Source: Pseudomonas sp. R84 (GTDB lineage Bacteria; Pseudomonadota; Gammaproteobacteria; Pseudomonadales; Pseudomonadaceae). From it: a stretch of DNA of 64,000 nt. Numbering within the stretch: the stretch's first letter is position 1; every line of letters begins with the position of its first letter. The translations under genes were made by a program, and so were the position numbers. The notes beneath the pieces are model-generated. The model was not told the DNA's origin and did not search any database. It saw nothing but the letters and a program-made list of their open reading frames with translations. Location of the stretch: the NCBI RefSeq assembly GCF_009834515.1, contig NZ_CP019426.1, forward strand, positions 4,391,501-4,455,500, written 5' to 3'. Below are positions 1-9,139 of the stretch, piece after piece.

Positions 1-342
1 ATCGCCGAAGCGGCGCAGCAACCGATGCTGTTACCGTTACCTCAGGACAAGCGCCTGGCGCCACTGCTGAAAACGCCCGAACAACTGCCTCCGGAACTGC
101 AAGTGCTGGAACAGCAGATCGGCGCCAGCAACCGTACCATCGGGCGGATCTTCCAGCGCGAAACCGGCATGAGTTATCAGCAATGGCGCCAGCAGTGGCG
201 CTTGATGCGCGCGATGGAATTGCTCGCCACAGGGCGCAGCCTGAGTTACTGCGCTTTCGAAACGGGTTTTGCCAGCGACAGCGCCTTCATCGCCTTCTTC
301 AAATCCATGACCGGCAGTACACCGGGCCATTGGCTCAAGTGA
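1..342 (+). CDS. AraC-family transcriptional regulator, C-terminal part (5' end outside window)
   Basis: The frame is open from base 1, so the gene starts before the window; 113 codons of its C-terminus are visible. The sequence shows two helix-turn-helix units typical of AraC/XylS DNA-binding domains: ISxRTIGRIFQRETG-like first unit, then LxxGRSLxxxAFExGFAxDSAFIxFFK and a terminal TGxTPGxW. The sensor domain is not visible, so the effector is unknown. It lies just upstream of, and codirectional with, an EmrAB-like efflux pair (97 bp gap), which suggests but does not prove that it controls it. Confidence 0.85.
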   Translation: MAEAAQQPMLLPLPQDKRLAPLLKTPEQLPPELQVLEQQIGASNRTIGRIFQRETGMSYQQWRQQWRLMRAMELLATGRSLSYCAFETGFASDSAFIAFFKSMTGSTPGHWLK

Positions 343-438
343 GCAACTGACGATCGGCGCCAGAAATCATTTGCGACTAAATATTACCTGCGTCATATTA
401 CAGCCGTAATAACGGCCCGTTTGCGCAGGTAACCCGCC

Positions 439-1548
439 ATGACCAGCATGCCCACCCTCGAACCTGTTGTGGTGAAGACCAAGCCGCCCCTGCTTAAACG
501 CTTGCTGCTTCCCGGCGCCGGATTGCTCGCGTTGATCTTCGCCGGGGTCTACGCCGTGCATTGGTGGGGCGCCGGGCGTTTTCTCGAAGAAACCGACGAT
601 GCCTATATTGGTGGTGATGTCACGGTGATCGGGCCGAAAGTCGCCGGTTACATCGACGAAGTGCTGGTCAGCGACAATCAGCATGTGAAGGCCGGCGATG
701 TGTTGATCCGCCTCGACGCCCGCGACTATCGCGCCAACCTCGCCAAAGCTGAAGGCGCCGTTGCCGCCGAAGAAGCGCTGCTGGCCAACCTCGACGCCAC
801 CGAACAACTGCAACAAGCGGTGATCGGCCAAGCCCGCGCCGGCATCGATGCCGCCGGTGCGGAAACCGCGCGCTCACGGGATGACAACGCACGCTACAAA
901 CGCTTGGTGACCACCAACGCCGTGTCCGTGGAAAGCGCACAACGTGCCGACGCCACCTTCAAAACTGCGCAAGCCCTCAGCGCCCGCGCGCAGGCCGAAC
1001 TGCTGGCCGCGCAACGCCAACTGGCGGTGATCGACACCCAGAAACAACAGGCCCGCGCCGCCCTTCAACAAGCCCGCGCCGAACGTGATCTGGCGCAACT
1101 GAACCTCGGCTACACCGAACTGCGCGCACCGGTCGATGGGGTGATCGGCAACCGGCGCGCACGGGTTGGCGCCTACGCTCAGGCCGGTTCGCAACAGTTG
1201 TCGGTGGTACCGGCCAGCGGTTTGTGGGTCGACGCCAACTTCAAGGAAGACCAACTGGCGCGGATGAAACCCGGGCAGCGCGTTAGCATCCGTGCTGACG
1301 TGCTTTCCGGTCAGGAATTCCACGGTCGCCTCGACAGCCTCGCCCCCGCCACCGGCTCGCTATTCAGTGTGCTGCCGCCGGAAAACGCCACTGGCAACTT
1401 CACCAAAATCGTCCAGCGCGTGCCAGTGCGCATCCTCCTTGATCCAGCTGACGGCGTGCTCGGTCACTTGCGCCCGGGCCTGTCGGTAACAGCGGAAGTC
1501 GACACCCGCGTGCAACCGGAAACCAGCGCCGTGGCCGTCGCGCCATGA
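439..1548 (+). CDS. HlyD/EmrA-family membrane fusion protein of a drug efflux pump
   Basis: Periplasmic adaptor subunit of an MFS tripartite pump. Near the N-terminus is one transmembrane segment (about residues 20-45), followed by the ETDDAYIGGDVTVIGPKVAGYI lead-in typical of EmrA, a first lipoyl half (VKAGDVLIRLDARDY), an Ala/Gln-rich coiled coil (about 85-210), a second lipoyl half (YTELRAPVDGVIG) and a beta-barrel domain. 369 aa is normal for the family. Its stop codon overlaps the start of the transporter gene by 4 bp, so the two are translationally coupled. Substrate cannot be told from sequence. A start three codons downstream at 448 is possible because the RBS is weak. Confidence 0.92.
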   Translation: MTSMPTLEPVVVKTKPPLLKRLLLPGAGLLALIFAGVYAVHWWGAGRFLEETDDAYIGGDVTVIGPKVAGYIDEVLVSDNQHVKAGDVLIRLDARDYRANLAKAEGAVAAEEALLANLDATEQLQQAVIGQARAGIDAAGAETARSRDDNARYKRLVTTNAVSVESAQRADATFKTAQALSARAQAELLAAQRQLAVIDTQKQQARAALQQARAERDLAQLNLGYTELRAPVDGVIGNRRARVGAYAQAGSQQLSVVPASGLWVDANFKEDQLARMKPGQRVSIRADVLSGQEFHGRLDSLAPATGSLFSVLPPENATGNFTKIVQRVPVRILLDPADGVLGHLRPGLSVTAEVDTRVQPETSAVAVAP

Positions 1549-3137
1549 GCACCACCGTTGCCGCCCCAGCGCAACCGTTCAACGCGGCGGACATGGCGAC
1601 CGCGACCAAGGTATTCGCCTTCGCGACCATGTGCATCGGCATGTTCATCGCGTTGCTCGACATCCAGATCGTCTCGGCGTCGCTGCGCGATATCGGCGGC
1701 GGACTGTCTGCCGGCACCGACGAAACCGCTTGGGTGCAGACCAGTTACCTGATCGCCGAAATCATCGTGATTCCGCTGTCCGGCTGGCTGTCGCGAGTGT
1801 TCTCCACGCGCTGGTTGTTCTGCGCTTCGGCGGTCGGTTTTACCTTGGCGAGCTTACTCTGCGGCATTGCCTGGAATATCCAGAGCATGATTGCCTTTCG
1901 CGCGCTGCAAGGTTTTCTCGGTGGTTCGATGATCCCGCTGGTGTTCACCACGGCGTTCTTTTTCTTCACCGGCAAACAACGGGTAATCGCCGCCGCGACC
2001 ATCGGCGCGGTCGCGTCATTGGCGCCGACACTGGGGCCGGTGATCGGTGGCTGGATCACTGATATTTCCTCGTGGCACTGGTTGTTCTACATCAACCTGG
2101 TACCGGGGATTTTCGTTGCCGTAGCGGTGCCGATGCTGGTGAAAATCGACCAGCCGGAATTGTCCCTGCTCAAAGGCGCGGACTATCTGAGCATGGTGTT
2201 TCTTGCGCTGTTTCTCGGCTGCCTGGAATACACCCTCGAAGAAGGTCCGCGCTGGAACTGGTTCAGCGACCAGACCATTCTGACCACCGCGTGGATCAGT
2301 GGATTGGCAGGATTGGCGTTCATTGGCCGCACCTTGCATGTGGCCAATCCGATCGTTGATCTGCGCGCACTCAAGGATCGCAATTTTGCCCTCGGCTGCT
2401 TCTTCTCGTTCGTCACTGGCATCGGCCTGTTCGCGACGATTTACCTGACGCCGCTGTTCCTCGGCCGCGTACGCGGCTACAGCGCGCTGGACATTGGTCT
2501 GGCGGTTTTCTCCACCGGCGTGTTCCAGATCATGGCGATTCCGCTGTATGCCTTTCTGGCCAATCGCATGGACCTGCGCTGGATCATGATGATCGGTCTG
2601 GGTCTGTTCGCGATATCGATGTGGGAGTTCAGCCCGATCACCCACGACTGGGGCGCCGGCGAGTTGATGCTGCCGCAAGCGTTGCGCGGGATTGCCCAGC
2701 AACTGGCGGTGCCGCCAGCGGTGACGTTGACCTTGGGAGGGTTGGCACCGGCACGCCTCAAGCATGCGTCGGGGCTGTTCAATCTGATGCGCAATCTCGG
2801 CGGGGCGATTGGTATTGCGGCGTGCGCGACCATTCTCAATGACCGCACCAATCTGCACTTCACCCGGTTGGCCGAGCATCTGAACAGCAGCAATGAGGCG
2901 ATGAATCAGTGGCTGGCGCAGGTCGGTGGCAACCTTGCAACGCTGGGCCAGAGCGGCGACGTCGGCGTCACCGCCAGCCTGCGCCAGTTGTGGCTGCTCA
3001 CTTACCGTGAGGCGCAGACGCAGACCTACGGCGACACCTTTCTGATGATCGGGGCGTGCTTCGTCATCGCCACCGCGATGGTGCCCTTGATGCGCAAGGT
3101 GCAACCACCGGCAGCGCCGAGCGCGGATGGGCATTGA
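1545..3137 (+). CDS. DHA2-family MFS drug:H+ antiporter (EmrB-like)
   Basis: 530 aa inner-membrane permease with about 14 hydrophobic segments, as expected for DHA2 exporters. Early motifs include LDIQIVSASL, the motif A-like region GWLSRVFSTRWLF and the motif C-like run ASLAPTLGPVIGGWI. It overlaps the upstream adaptor gene by 4 bp (ATGA) and would work with it and an outer-membrane factor encoded elsewhere; no TolC-like gene is present in the window. The family exports hydrophobic drugs, detergents or siderophore-like molecules; the substrate here is unknown. Confidence 0.93.
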   Translation: MSTTVAAPAQPFNAADMATATKVFAFATMCIGMFIALLDIQIVSASLRDIGGGLSAGTDETAWVQTSYLIAEIIVIPLSGWLSRVFSTRWLFCASAVGFTLASLLCGIAWNIQSMIAFRALQGFLGGSMIPLVFTTAFFFFTGKQRVIAAATIGAVASLAPTLGPVIGGWITDISSWHWLFYINLVPGIFVAVAVPMLVKIDQPELSLLKGADYLSMVFLALFLGCLEYTLEEGPRWNWFSDQTILTTAWISGLAGLAFIGRTLHVANPIVDLRALKDRNFALGCFFSFVTGIGLFATIYLTPLFLGRVRGYSALDIGLAVFSTGVFQIMAIPLYAFLANRMDLRWIMMIGLGLFAISMWEFSPITHDWGAGELMLPQALRGIAQQLAVPPAVTLTLGGLAPARLKHASGLFNLMRNLGGAIGIAACATILNDRTNLHFTRLAEHLNSSNEAMNQWLAQVGGNLATLGQSGDVGVTASLRQLWLLTYREAQTQTYGDTFLMIGACFVIATAMVPLMRKVQPPAAPSADGH

Positions 3138-3166
3138 TGCCTATTTTTGCAGACATCCACTTCCTC

Positions 3167-3257
3167 CTGTAGGAGTGAGCCTGCTCGCGATAGCGGTGTG
3201 TTAGCGAAGCAAATGTCGACTGACACATCGCCATCGCGAGCAGGCTCACTCCTACAG
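3167..3257. repeat. REPIN (two inverted REP units)
   Basis: Arm CTGTAGGAGTGAGCCTGC at the left is matched by the inverse GCAGGCTCACTCCTACAG at the right, separated by a loop of about 50 bp. It sits between the convergent efflux and AhpD-like genes, where REPINs usually occur. Confidence 0.9.
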
Positions 3258-3275
3258 GGATTTGTGTGTGTTTAC

Positions 3276-3716
3276 TCAGGCTTGTGGGATTTTGCGGAAA
3301 CCTACGGCCAAACGATTCCAGCTGTTGATGGTGCTGATCGCCACGGTCAAATCGACCATTTCTTTCGGTGTGAACTGCGCGGCGACCACGTCGTAATCTT
3401 CGTCCGGGGCGTGGGTCAGGCTCAGTTGGGTCAGCGATTCAGTCCACAGCAGCGCGGCGCGTTCACGGTCGCTGAAGAACGGCGCTTCACGCCAAGCGGT
3501 GACCGCGAACAAACGGCGCGGGGTTTCGCCGCCCTTGATCGCATCAGTGGTGTGCATGTCGATGCAGAACGCGCAGCCATTGATCTGCGAAGCGCGCAGT
3601 TTGACCAGCTCGATCAGGGTCTTTTCCAGCGGCAGCTTCGAAACCGCAGTCTCCAGGGCGATCATCGCTTTCAGTGCGTCTGGCGATGCGGTGTAGAAAT
3701 CGGTACGAGGTTTCAT
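3276..3716 (-). CDS. Carboxymuconolactone decarboxylase / AhpD-like protein
   Basis: A 146-aa AhpD-fold protein. The signature CAFCIDMHT (two Cys and a His, as in AhpD alkylhydroperoxidase-like proteins) is intact, followed by the family pattern ending in NSWNRLAVGFR. Members are small redox or decarboxylase proteins, usually cytoplasmic and oligomeric. I chose the internal ATG at 3716 because GGAG lies 6 nt upstream of it; the upstream in-frame ATG at 3734 has no such site. It is monocistronic, convergent with the efflux operon across a REPIN. Substrate unknown. Confidence 0.88.
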   Translation of the reverse strand: MKPRTDFYTASPDALKAMIALETAVSKLPLEKTLIELVKLRASQINGCAFCIDMHTTDAIKGGETPRRLFAVTAWREAPFFSDRERAALLWTESLTQLSLTHAPDEDYDVVAAQFTPKEMVDLTVAISTINSWNRLAVGFRKIPQA

Positions 3717-3904
3717 GGTAGCTCCGGGCAGCAAGTGAATGTGTGGCTACGTTAGTCCCCGCACCCGGTTCGGCAAATAGCCAATATTCCAGAAGATCAG
3801 GAGGCCACTTCGGTTTTCACGGCTGACCACTCGTCAGTCAATCGGCACCAAGGGTTCTGCGCGTCAGACCAATATCAGGTACATCCCATTTCTGGAGACG
3901 GATC

Positions 3905-4204
3905 ATGATCACGCGCAAACTCACCTCGTTATTGCTCGCCGGCCTGCTGGCCACGGCATCGGCCGCCAGCTTCGCCGCCAATGATGGCGCTGACGCCACC
4001 GGCACCAAATCCGGTGGCCCGACCAGCACAACCACGCCGCCAGACAACACCCCGGGCGCGCCGTCGGGTGGTAGCGGTTCTTCGGGTATGGGATCCGGAA
4101 CTGGCACCAATGGCGGGGCCAGCGGTTCCGGTTCCGGGGCTGGCGGCGGCACCGGTTCGGCGGGTGGCGGGACTGGCGGCGCGGGCGGTGGCACTGGCGG
4201 CTGA
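3905..4204 (+). CDS. Small secreted Gly/Ser/Thr-rich protein
   Basis: 99 aa with a clear Sec signal peptide (about residues 1-25, cleavage after SFAA) and an RBS (GGAG) 8 nt before the ATG. The mature part is almost entirely Gly, Ser, Thr, Ala and Pro, with repeats of GGGTGG and GSGSG in its last 40 residues. No known domain. Such low-complexity exported peptides are often annotated as hypothetical in Pseudomonas. It stands alone between an AhpD-like gene and a REPIN. Function unknown; the codon usage and signal peptide argue that it is real. Confidence 0.7.
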   Translation: MITRKLTSLLLAGLLATASAASFAANDGADATGTKSGGPTSTTTPPDNTPGAPSGGSGSSGMGSGTGTNGGASGSGSGAGGGTGSAGGGTGGAGGGTGG

Positions 4205-4278
4205 ACGAACAAGAGCCATCCATGGTGAAAACCCTCGGTTGTATGGGTATTCACATAATCTTGGCTTAATGAAAATCC

Positions 4279-4370
4279 CTGTGGGAGCGAGCTTGCTCGC
4301 GAAGGCGTTAGATCGGTCAACATCTTCATCGCCTGACACTGCGCTTTCGCGAGCAAGCTCGCTCCCACAG
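4279..4370. repeat. REPIN (two inverted REP units)
   Basis: Arms CTGTGGGAGCGAGCTTGC and GCAAGCTCGCTCCCACAG face each other around a roughly 55-bp loop, between the Gly-rich peptide gene and the 3' end of the diguanylate cyclase gene. Confidence 0.9.
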
Positions 4371-4390
4371 GGTTGGTGTCAGCGTTTGAG

Positions 4391-6031
4391 TTAGCGGTCC
4401 GAGCGCATCAACTCGGCCAGACCGCTGTCCAGTGACAACACCGCTGCGCGATTGCGCCCGGCATTTTTCGCCTGATACAACGCCGCATCGGCGCGCTGGA
4501 TAAACACTTCCAGGCTGTCATTGCCGCTCGGAATAAACGAGTAACAGCCCAGACTCACCGTCAGATACCCGGTCGGCGAGCCGCTGTGGGTGATGTGCTT
4601 GTCGATCACGCTGCGGCGGATCTGCCCGGCAATTGCCAGCGCACCGTTGATATCGGTGTCCGGCAGCAGCACTGCAAATTCCTCACCGCCGTAGCGCACC
4701 GCCAGATCAGACTTGCGCTGGCAGCAGGCCCTCAGCACCTGAGCAACCTGAGTCAGGCAATGATCCCCCGCCACATGCCCATAAGCATCGTTGTAGCGCT
4801 TGAAAAAATCGATATCGAGCATGATCAGGCTGACTGGACTGACCTGCCGCGCGCCACGGGCAAATTCGACCTCCAGCGAACGCTCGAACAAGCGTCGATT
4901 GGCCAACCCGGTCAGGCTATCGTGGGTCGCAATCTGCTCCAGCGTGCGCTGTGCCTTGCGCAGGTTTTTCTCGATCCGTTCGCCGTCGCGCACCTGATGA
5001 ATGAACACCCAGCCAAACAGGCCGATGCCGAGAATCACCAAGGCGACGATCACACTCGACTGGAATGCGCGTGCGTACCAGCCCTCGAGAATCGTGTCGC
5101 GCGAGGTCGCCGCCGACACCACTAACGGATACGCCGACAAACGTCGATAACCGTACAAACGCACGACGCCATCGACCACCGAATCGATCATTGCAGTGCC
5201 GGCCGCCGCCTCAGGCAGCAACGTGCGATAAATCCGCCCTTGCGCCAGCGACGTTCCGATCAGGTTTTCATCAAACGGACGGCGGGCGAGCAACGTGCCG
5301 TCGCTCAGGCCGAGAAACATGATGCCTTGGTCATCGAGACTGAAACTTTCGAAGAAGCGATCAAAGTACGACATCTTGATCCCGGCCAGCAGCACACCCT
5401 GGAAATTGCCGGCGTGATCATTGATGCGCTTGGAGATCGGGATGATCCACTCACCGTTCTCGCGGCTGCGAATCGCCGGGCCGATGTGCGCCAGCGTCGA
5501 GGCGTTCTGCTGGTGAAACTTGAAGTACTCGCGATCGGCCACGCCATGACCACGGGGCAGATCGGCGAACGAGGTAATCACCCACTGGCCCTGCGTGTCG
5601 AAGAGAAACATGCCGTGCAACTGATCAAGTTGCTGCACGCGCCGGGCGAAGGTTTTCTGCAGCCGTGGTCTTTGCGCTGCGCCGTAACCGTCGTCCTGAA
5701 TCCAGTCAACCAGGCTGGTTATCACCAGGTCCGCCGCCAGAAAGGTGTCCTCGGCCTGCTGCGCCATGGCCCGGGTCAGGTTGCTCGACGCCACTTTCGC
5801 CACCGCCAGATCCTGCCGTCGCGACTGCTCCAGTTGCAGGTACAGCAAACCGGACAGACACAACCCCACCGCAACGATAAACAGCACCGCCGCTTTGCGC
5901 AGCGGCAGGCGTTTAAGGGTGCCTCCGGGGGCCTGATGCGGATCGTGAATAGGGATAGGCAAAAGCAAGTCCTGGGCAGGTACGACAAGGGCGCCAGCGG
6001 GGAAGCCCTTATGTTTGTGAGCGTAGCCCAC
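4391..6031 (-). CDS. Membrane-bound diguanylate cyclase with periplasmic dCache-type sensor
   Basis: The protein makes the second messenger c-di-GMP. It has one membrane segment near residues 47-66, a periplasmic region of about 260 aa with dCache-like features (ADLPRGHGVADREYF, IPISKRI), a second membrane segment near 325-345, and a C-terminal GGDEF domain whose active-site loop is RYGGEEF (the A-site GGEEF is intact). An inhibitory RxxD site is not evident five residues before it. The start is uncertain: the frame opens with GTG without a good RBS, and a TTG about 23 codons later, preceded by CAGGA, is an alternative. Monocistronic. Confidence 0.9.
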   Translation of the reverse strand: MGYAHKHKGFPAGALVVPAQDLLLPIPIHDPHQAPGGTLKRLPLRKAAVLFIVAVGLCLSGLLYLQLEQSRRQDLAVAKVASSNLTRAMAQQAEDTFLAADLVITSLVDWIQDDGYGAAQRPRLQKTFARRVQQLDQLHGMFLFDTQGQWVITSFADLPRGHGVADREYFKFHQQNASTLAHIGPAIRSRENGEWIIPISKRINDHAGNFQGVLLAGIKMSYFDRFFESFSLDDQGIMFLGLSDGTLLARRPFDENLIGTSLAQGRIYRTLLPEAAAGTAMIDSVVDGVVRLYGYRRLSAYPLVVSAATSRDTILEGWYARAFQSSVIVALVILGIGLFGWVFIHQVRDGERIEKNLRKAQRTLEQIATHDSLTGLANRRLFERSLEVEFARGARQVSPVSLIMLDIDFFKRYNDAYGHVAGDHCLTQVAQVLRACCQRKSDLAVRYGGEEFAVLLPDTDINGALAIAGQIRRSVIDKHITHSGSPTGYLTVSLGCYSFIPSGNDSLEVFIQRADAALYQAKNAGRNRAAVLSLDSGLAELMRSDR

Positions 6032-6139
6032 CGGAATCTACGGGGCAAACGCCCCGGTCCCGCCCAGGTATATCGGCGCACAACGAGTTTGGATGATCGC
6101 TGTTCGCCGATTTATTTTCGATTGCCTCTTTAGGGTTAG

Positions 6140-6913
6140 TCAGTTGTGAAGGGCCAGGCGCCGCATCGCACTGTGCAAGTGGGCCTGCGCACTTTGCGCA
6201 TCGCCCTCGCGCATCTGCTCATAGGCCAGTTGCGCGATGGCGTGGGGTACCGGTTTCAGCTCGCGTTGCGTGGCCATCGCAAGCAGTTGCACGTGGGCGG
6301 CGCGCTCCAGGTAATAGAGGTCGTCCCAGGCTTCGGCGATGGTCGGCGCGGCGACGATCACGCCGTGGTTTTTCAGGAACAGAATGTCGGCGTCGCCCAT
6401 GACCCCGGCGATACGGTCGCCTTCGGACGCGTCCAACGCCAGGCCGTTGTAGTCCTCGTCCACCGCCGTGCGCCCGTAGAACTTCAGCGCGGTCTGCCCC
6501 AGCCACAACAGCGGCGACCCTTGCAGCAGGCACAACGCCGTGGCGTGAGGCATGTGGGTGTGGAACGCGACTTTCACTCGCGGCAGTTGTTTGTGCAGGC
6601 GCGCGTGGATATAGGATGCCGTGGCTTCCGGATGGCCTTCGCCTTCAACCACATTGCCGTCGAAGTCGCAAACCAGCAGATTCTGCGCGGTGACTTCGGC
6701 GAAGGCGTAGCCATAGGGATTGACCAGAAACAGATCATCATGCCCCGGCAGCATCGCCGAAAAATGATTGCAGATGCCCTCCTCCAACCCATGCAGCGCG
6801 GCCAGTTGAAAGCACGCTGCGAGTTCGTTGCGCGCGGTGATGATCGCTTCGGTGTCGAGGTTCAGCGCTGTCGGGCGTGCGGCCGGCGCACTGGCAGTCA
6901 GGGTGTGAGCCAT
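6140..6913 (-). CDS. Class II aldolase/adducin family protein
   Basis: 257 aa with the class II aldolase fold. Visible zinc-site features are the paired histidines in FHTHMPHAT, an N-terminal ICNHFS motif and a later KNHGVIV segment with the third His; EGEGHPEAT precedes the His pair. These enzymes cleave or epimerise short sugar phosphates, or decarboxylate related acids, using a divalent metal. It lies 12 bp downstream of a HAD-family gene in the same direction, so both probably belong to one small catabolic operon under the divergent LysR gene. Substrate not deducible. Confidence 0.88.
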   Translation of the reverse strand: MAHTLTASAPAARPTALNLDTEAIITARNELAACFQLAALHGLEEGICNHFSAMLPGHDDLFLVNPYGYAFAEVTAQNLLVCDFDGNVVEGEGHPEATASYIHARLHKQLPRVKVAFHTHMPHATALCLLQGSPLLWLGQTALKFYGRTAVDEDYNGLALDASEGDRIAGVMGDADILFLKNHGVIVAAPTIAEAWDDLYYLERAAHVQLLAMATQRELKPVPHAIAQLAYEQMREGDAQSAQAHLHSAMRRLALHN

Positions 6914-6925
6914 GACGATTCTCCG

Positions 6926-7630
6926 TTACCAACCAAGGGATTTGAACAGCGGCAACACTTGACCGAGGCGGTTGAGGATCGCGTCGGGGCGATAGTCCGC
7001 CAGCAACTGGCGGCCGGTGCCGCGATCGATCCACACGCAGCGAAAGCCCATGTCCCGCGCCGCCGTGTGGTCGAGCATCGGGCTGGCGCAGATGTGCACC
7101 ACATCTGCGCGGCTGACGCCCAACTGCTCATGAGCGTAGTCGAACAGCCGTGGTGCCGGTTTGTAGGCGCCGGCCTGTTGCGCGGTGATCACCCGGTCGA
7201 TGTGGCCGCCGAGTTGCGCGACGTTGCCGGCAATGATGTCGTCGTCGGTGTTGGAGACGATGCACAGTTTGAAACCCATGGCTTTCAATTCACGCAGGGT
7301 CTCGATCACCTCGGCAAACGGCGGCATTTTCGGGATCGCGGCGGCCAGACGCTGGCTGTCTTCGGGCAGGCTGGGCAAGCCCAATTCTTCCAGGGCCAAT
7401 TGCAGGCCGAGGGTGCTTAGCTCGCGGAACGAACGGTGCGGTGGGGTCTGTTCGAGGCGATGTTCATGGCGGTCATAGACGTCAATCAGGTGCCCGACGT
7501 CGACCTGATGCTCGCCCTTCTCGCTGAGGATTTCGCCGACCACAGCTTTCAGGCCTTCGTCCCATTGAATCAACGTGCCGTAGCAATCGAAGGTCAGCCA
7601 CTGCGGGCGCGGAGTGTGGATGAGTGTCAT
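6926..7630 (-). CDS. HAD-superfamily hydrolase, haloacid dehalogenase type II
   Basis: 234 aa when started at the ATG at 7630, which has GGAGG 9 nt upstream; a longer frame reading back into the LysR gene is an artefact. The HAD nucleophile motif is FDCYGTLI (Asp near residue 13), motif II is SNTDDD, the Lys is in AGAYKPAP and the acidic motif IV region is CASPMLDHTAA, which resembles L-2-haloacid dehalogenases. It is the first gene of a two-gene unit with the aldolase and is divergent from a LysR regulator. It may dehalogenate or dephosphorylate a small acid. Confidence 0.88.
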   Translation of the reverse strand: MTLIHTPRPQWLTFDCYGTLIQWDEGLKAVVGEILSEKGEHQVDVGHLIDVYDRHEHRLEQTPPHRSFRELSTLGLQLALEELGLPSLPEDSQRLAAAIPKMPPFAEVIETLRELKAMGFKLCIVSNTDDDIIAGNVAQLGGHIDRVITAQQAGAYKPAPRLFDYAHEQLGVSRADVVHICASPMLDHTAARDMGFRCVWIDRGTGRQLLADYRPDAILNRLGQVLPLFKSLGW

Positions 7631-7739
7631 TGGTCGAATCCTCCGTCGTGAGGACTTCAGCTTATGAGCACCCGGTGATAGTGTGAAATTAAATAAATAG
7701 CCAATCGTCAGTTGAAAAAACACTATCGAGAGCATCGCC

Positions 7740-8597
7740 ATGCTGGACCTGGAATTGCTGAAAACCTTTGTCTGCGTGGTCGACGAAGGCAGCTTCACCC
7801 GCGCCGCCGAGCGCGTGCACCGCACCCAATCGACGGTCAGCCAGCAGGTGCGCAAACTCGAGGAGTTGGTCGGCCATGCCCTGCTGCTGCGCGACCGTAC
7901 CGGGCTGAATGTCGCCGTCACCGAGCACGGCGAATTGTTGATTCACTACGCGCGCCGTTTGCTCGCGCTGTCCGCCGAAGCCACTGAAGCCTTGGCCAGC
8001 GACCTCGACCTGGAAATCCTCCGTATCGGCATGCCGGAAGACTTCGACGCGCGGCGCATGGCGCTGATTCTCGCCGGCTTCACCCGCAGCCATCCGCAAG
8101 CGCGGCTGGAAACCCTCAGCGGCATGAGCCTCGATCTGCGCCAGCGCCTCGATGCCGGCGACATCGACATCGCCCTGATCAAACGCGAACCCGACAGCGG
8201 CCCGGCGTGGGCGACCTGGCCGGAACGACTGGTGTGGGTCAAAGGTGCGGAGTTTGATTCTTCCACTGACGTGTTGCCGTTGGCGTTGTTTCCGCAAGGC
8301 TGCCTGTATCGGCAGCGCGCCATTCGTTTGCTCGATGTTGCTCAGCGACCTTGGCGGGTGGCGTTCGGCAGCCACAGCCTGACCGGGATTCAAGCGGCAG
8401 TGGCGTCGGGGTTGGGGGTGTCGGTGCTGCCAGTGTCGGCGGTGTTGCCTGAGCATCAGGTGTGTATGGATTTGCCGGAACTGGCGCCGACGGAATTGGC
8501 GTTGGTTAGCCGTGAGGGGGTTTTGAGCGGGTTGCAGCGCGGTCTGGTGGAGTTTTTGCGTGGGGAGTTGGGCGTGGATGCGGGGGGATTTGCCTGA
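7740..8597 (+). CDS. LysR-family transcriptional regulator
   Basis: 285 aa. The N-terminal winged helix-turn-helix is typical (LELLKTFVCVVDEGSFTRAA, then RTQSTVSQQVRKLEELVG), followed by a periplasmic-binding-protein-like effector domain. It is transcribed away from the HAD/aldolase pair, with about 110 bp between start codons, the normal arrangement for a LysR regulator and its target operon. The effector is unknown. Confidence 0.92.
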   Translation: MLDLELLKTFVCVVDEGSFTRAAERVHRTQSTVSQQVRKLEELVGHALLLRDRTGLNVAVTEHGELLIHYARRLLALSAEATEALASDLDLEILRIGMPEDFDARRMALILAGFTRSHPQARLETLSGMSLDLRQRLDAGDIDIALIKREPDSGPAWATWPERLVWVKGAEFDSSTDVLPLALFPQGCLYRQRAIRLLDVAQRPWRVAFGSHSLTGIQAAVASGLGVSVLPVSAVLPEHQVCMDLPELAPTELALVSREGVLSGLQRGLVEFLRGELGVDAGGFA

Positions 8598-8614
8598 AAT
8601 CCCCCTTGGTTCTG

Positions 8615-9139
8615 TTATCGGGGTGTGTTGATTTCCCGCAGCAGATCCGCGACGGGTATGTTCATGGTGTTGGAGTAGTAGGGTTTGTAGCCGTAGGCGG
8701 TGACGACGACTTTGCAGGGGATTTGTTGTTTGTTGGATAGGAGCTGGTTTAGTTCTGACGCTGACAAGTCTCGCTGCGAACCCCCACCGTTTGAAAGTTC
8801 ACTCATGAATGTACGGGTCAAGTAGGAGAACCCCATTTTACTGCTGACGTCTTTTTCGGGTTGTATTACACCAAATGCAGTAAATCGCATAAATTTCTTA
8901 ATAGAAAAATCTTGGTCATCCGACAAAGCGCACTCGAGCATGCCTGAAGCCATACCCACCCTTTCTCCTCGATCAAAAAGATTAAGGACATCGACATCCG
9001 AGTGATACCGAATGACATACAAAAGCGAACTATCATCCCTCTCAACAGAACGGAAGACCAAGTTCGCAGGTGGTTTTATATGATCTTTAGCACACCCGGA
9101 ACAAATACATAGAAATACGCAAAGTAAAAACTTATTCAC
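8615..9139 (-). CDS. Predicted lipoprotein, probable immunity partner of the adjacent lipase-like effector
   Basis: 174 aa with a short signal peptide ending in a lipobox-like CSGC (Cys16), so probably anchored in the periplasm. The rest shows no domain I recognise. It overlaps the 3' end of the alpha/beta hydrolase gene by 8 bp and is the last gene of the PAAR-hydrolase-lipoprotein unit. In many T6SS lipase modules the gene after the effector encodes a periplasmic lipoprotein immunity protein, so that role is inferred from position and localisation only. Base composition is more AT-rich than the neighbours. Confidence 0.7.
   Translation of the reverse strand: MNKFLLCVFLCICSGCAKDHIKPPANLVFRSVERDDSSLLYVIRYHSDVDVLNLFDRGERVGMASGMLECALSDDQDFSIKKFMRFTAFGVIQPEKDVSSKMGFSYLTRTFMSELSNGGGSQRDLSASELNQLLSNKQQIPCKVVVTAYGYKPYYSNTMNIPVADLLREINTPR

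Noticed and set aside
2016..3134. 372-codon minus-strand frame opposite the MFS transporter
   Set aside because: It is Arg/Gln/His-rich, antisense to a clear transporter gene, and shows no family motif; a codon-bias shadow.
6926..7921. Extended N-terminus of the HAD protein
   Set aside because: The extra 97 codons lie antisense to the LysR gene; the ATG at 7630 has a good RBS and gives the family length.
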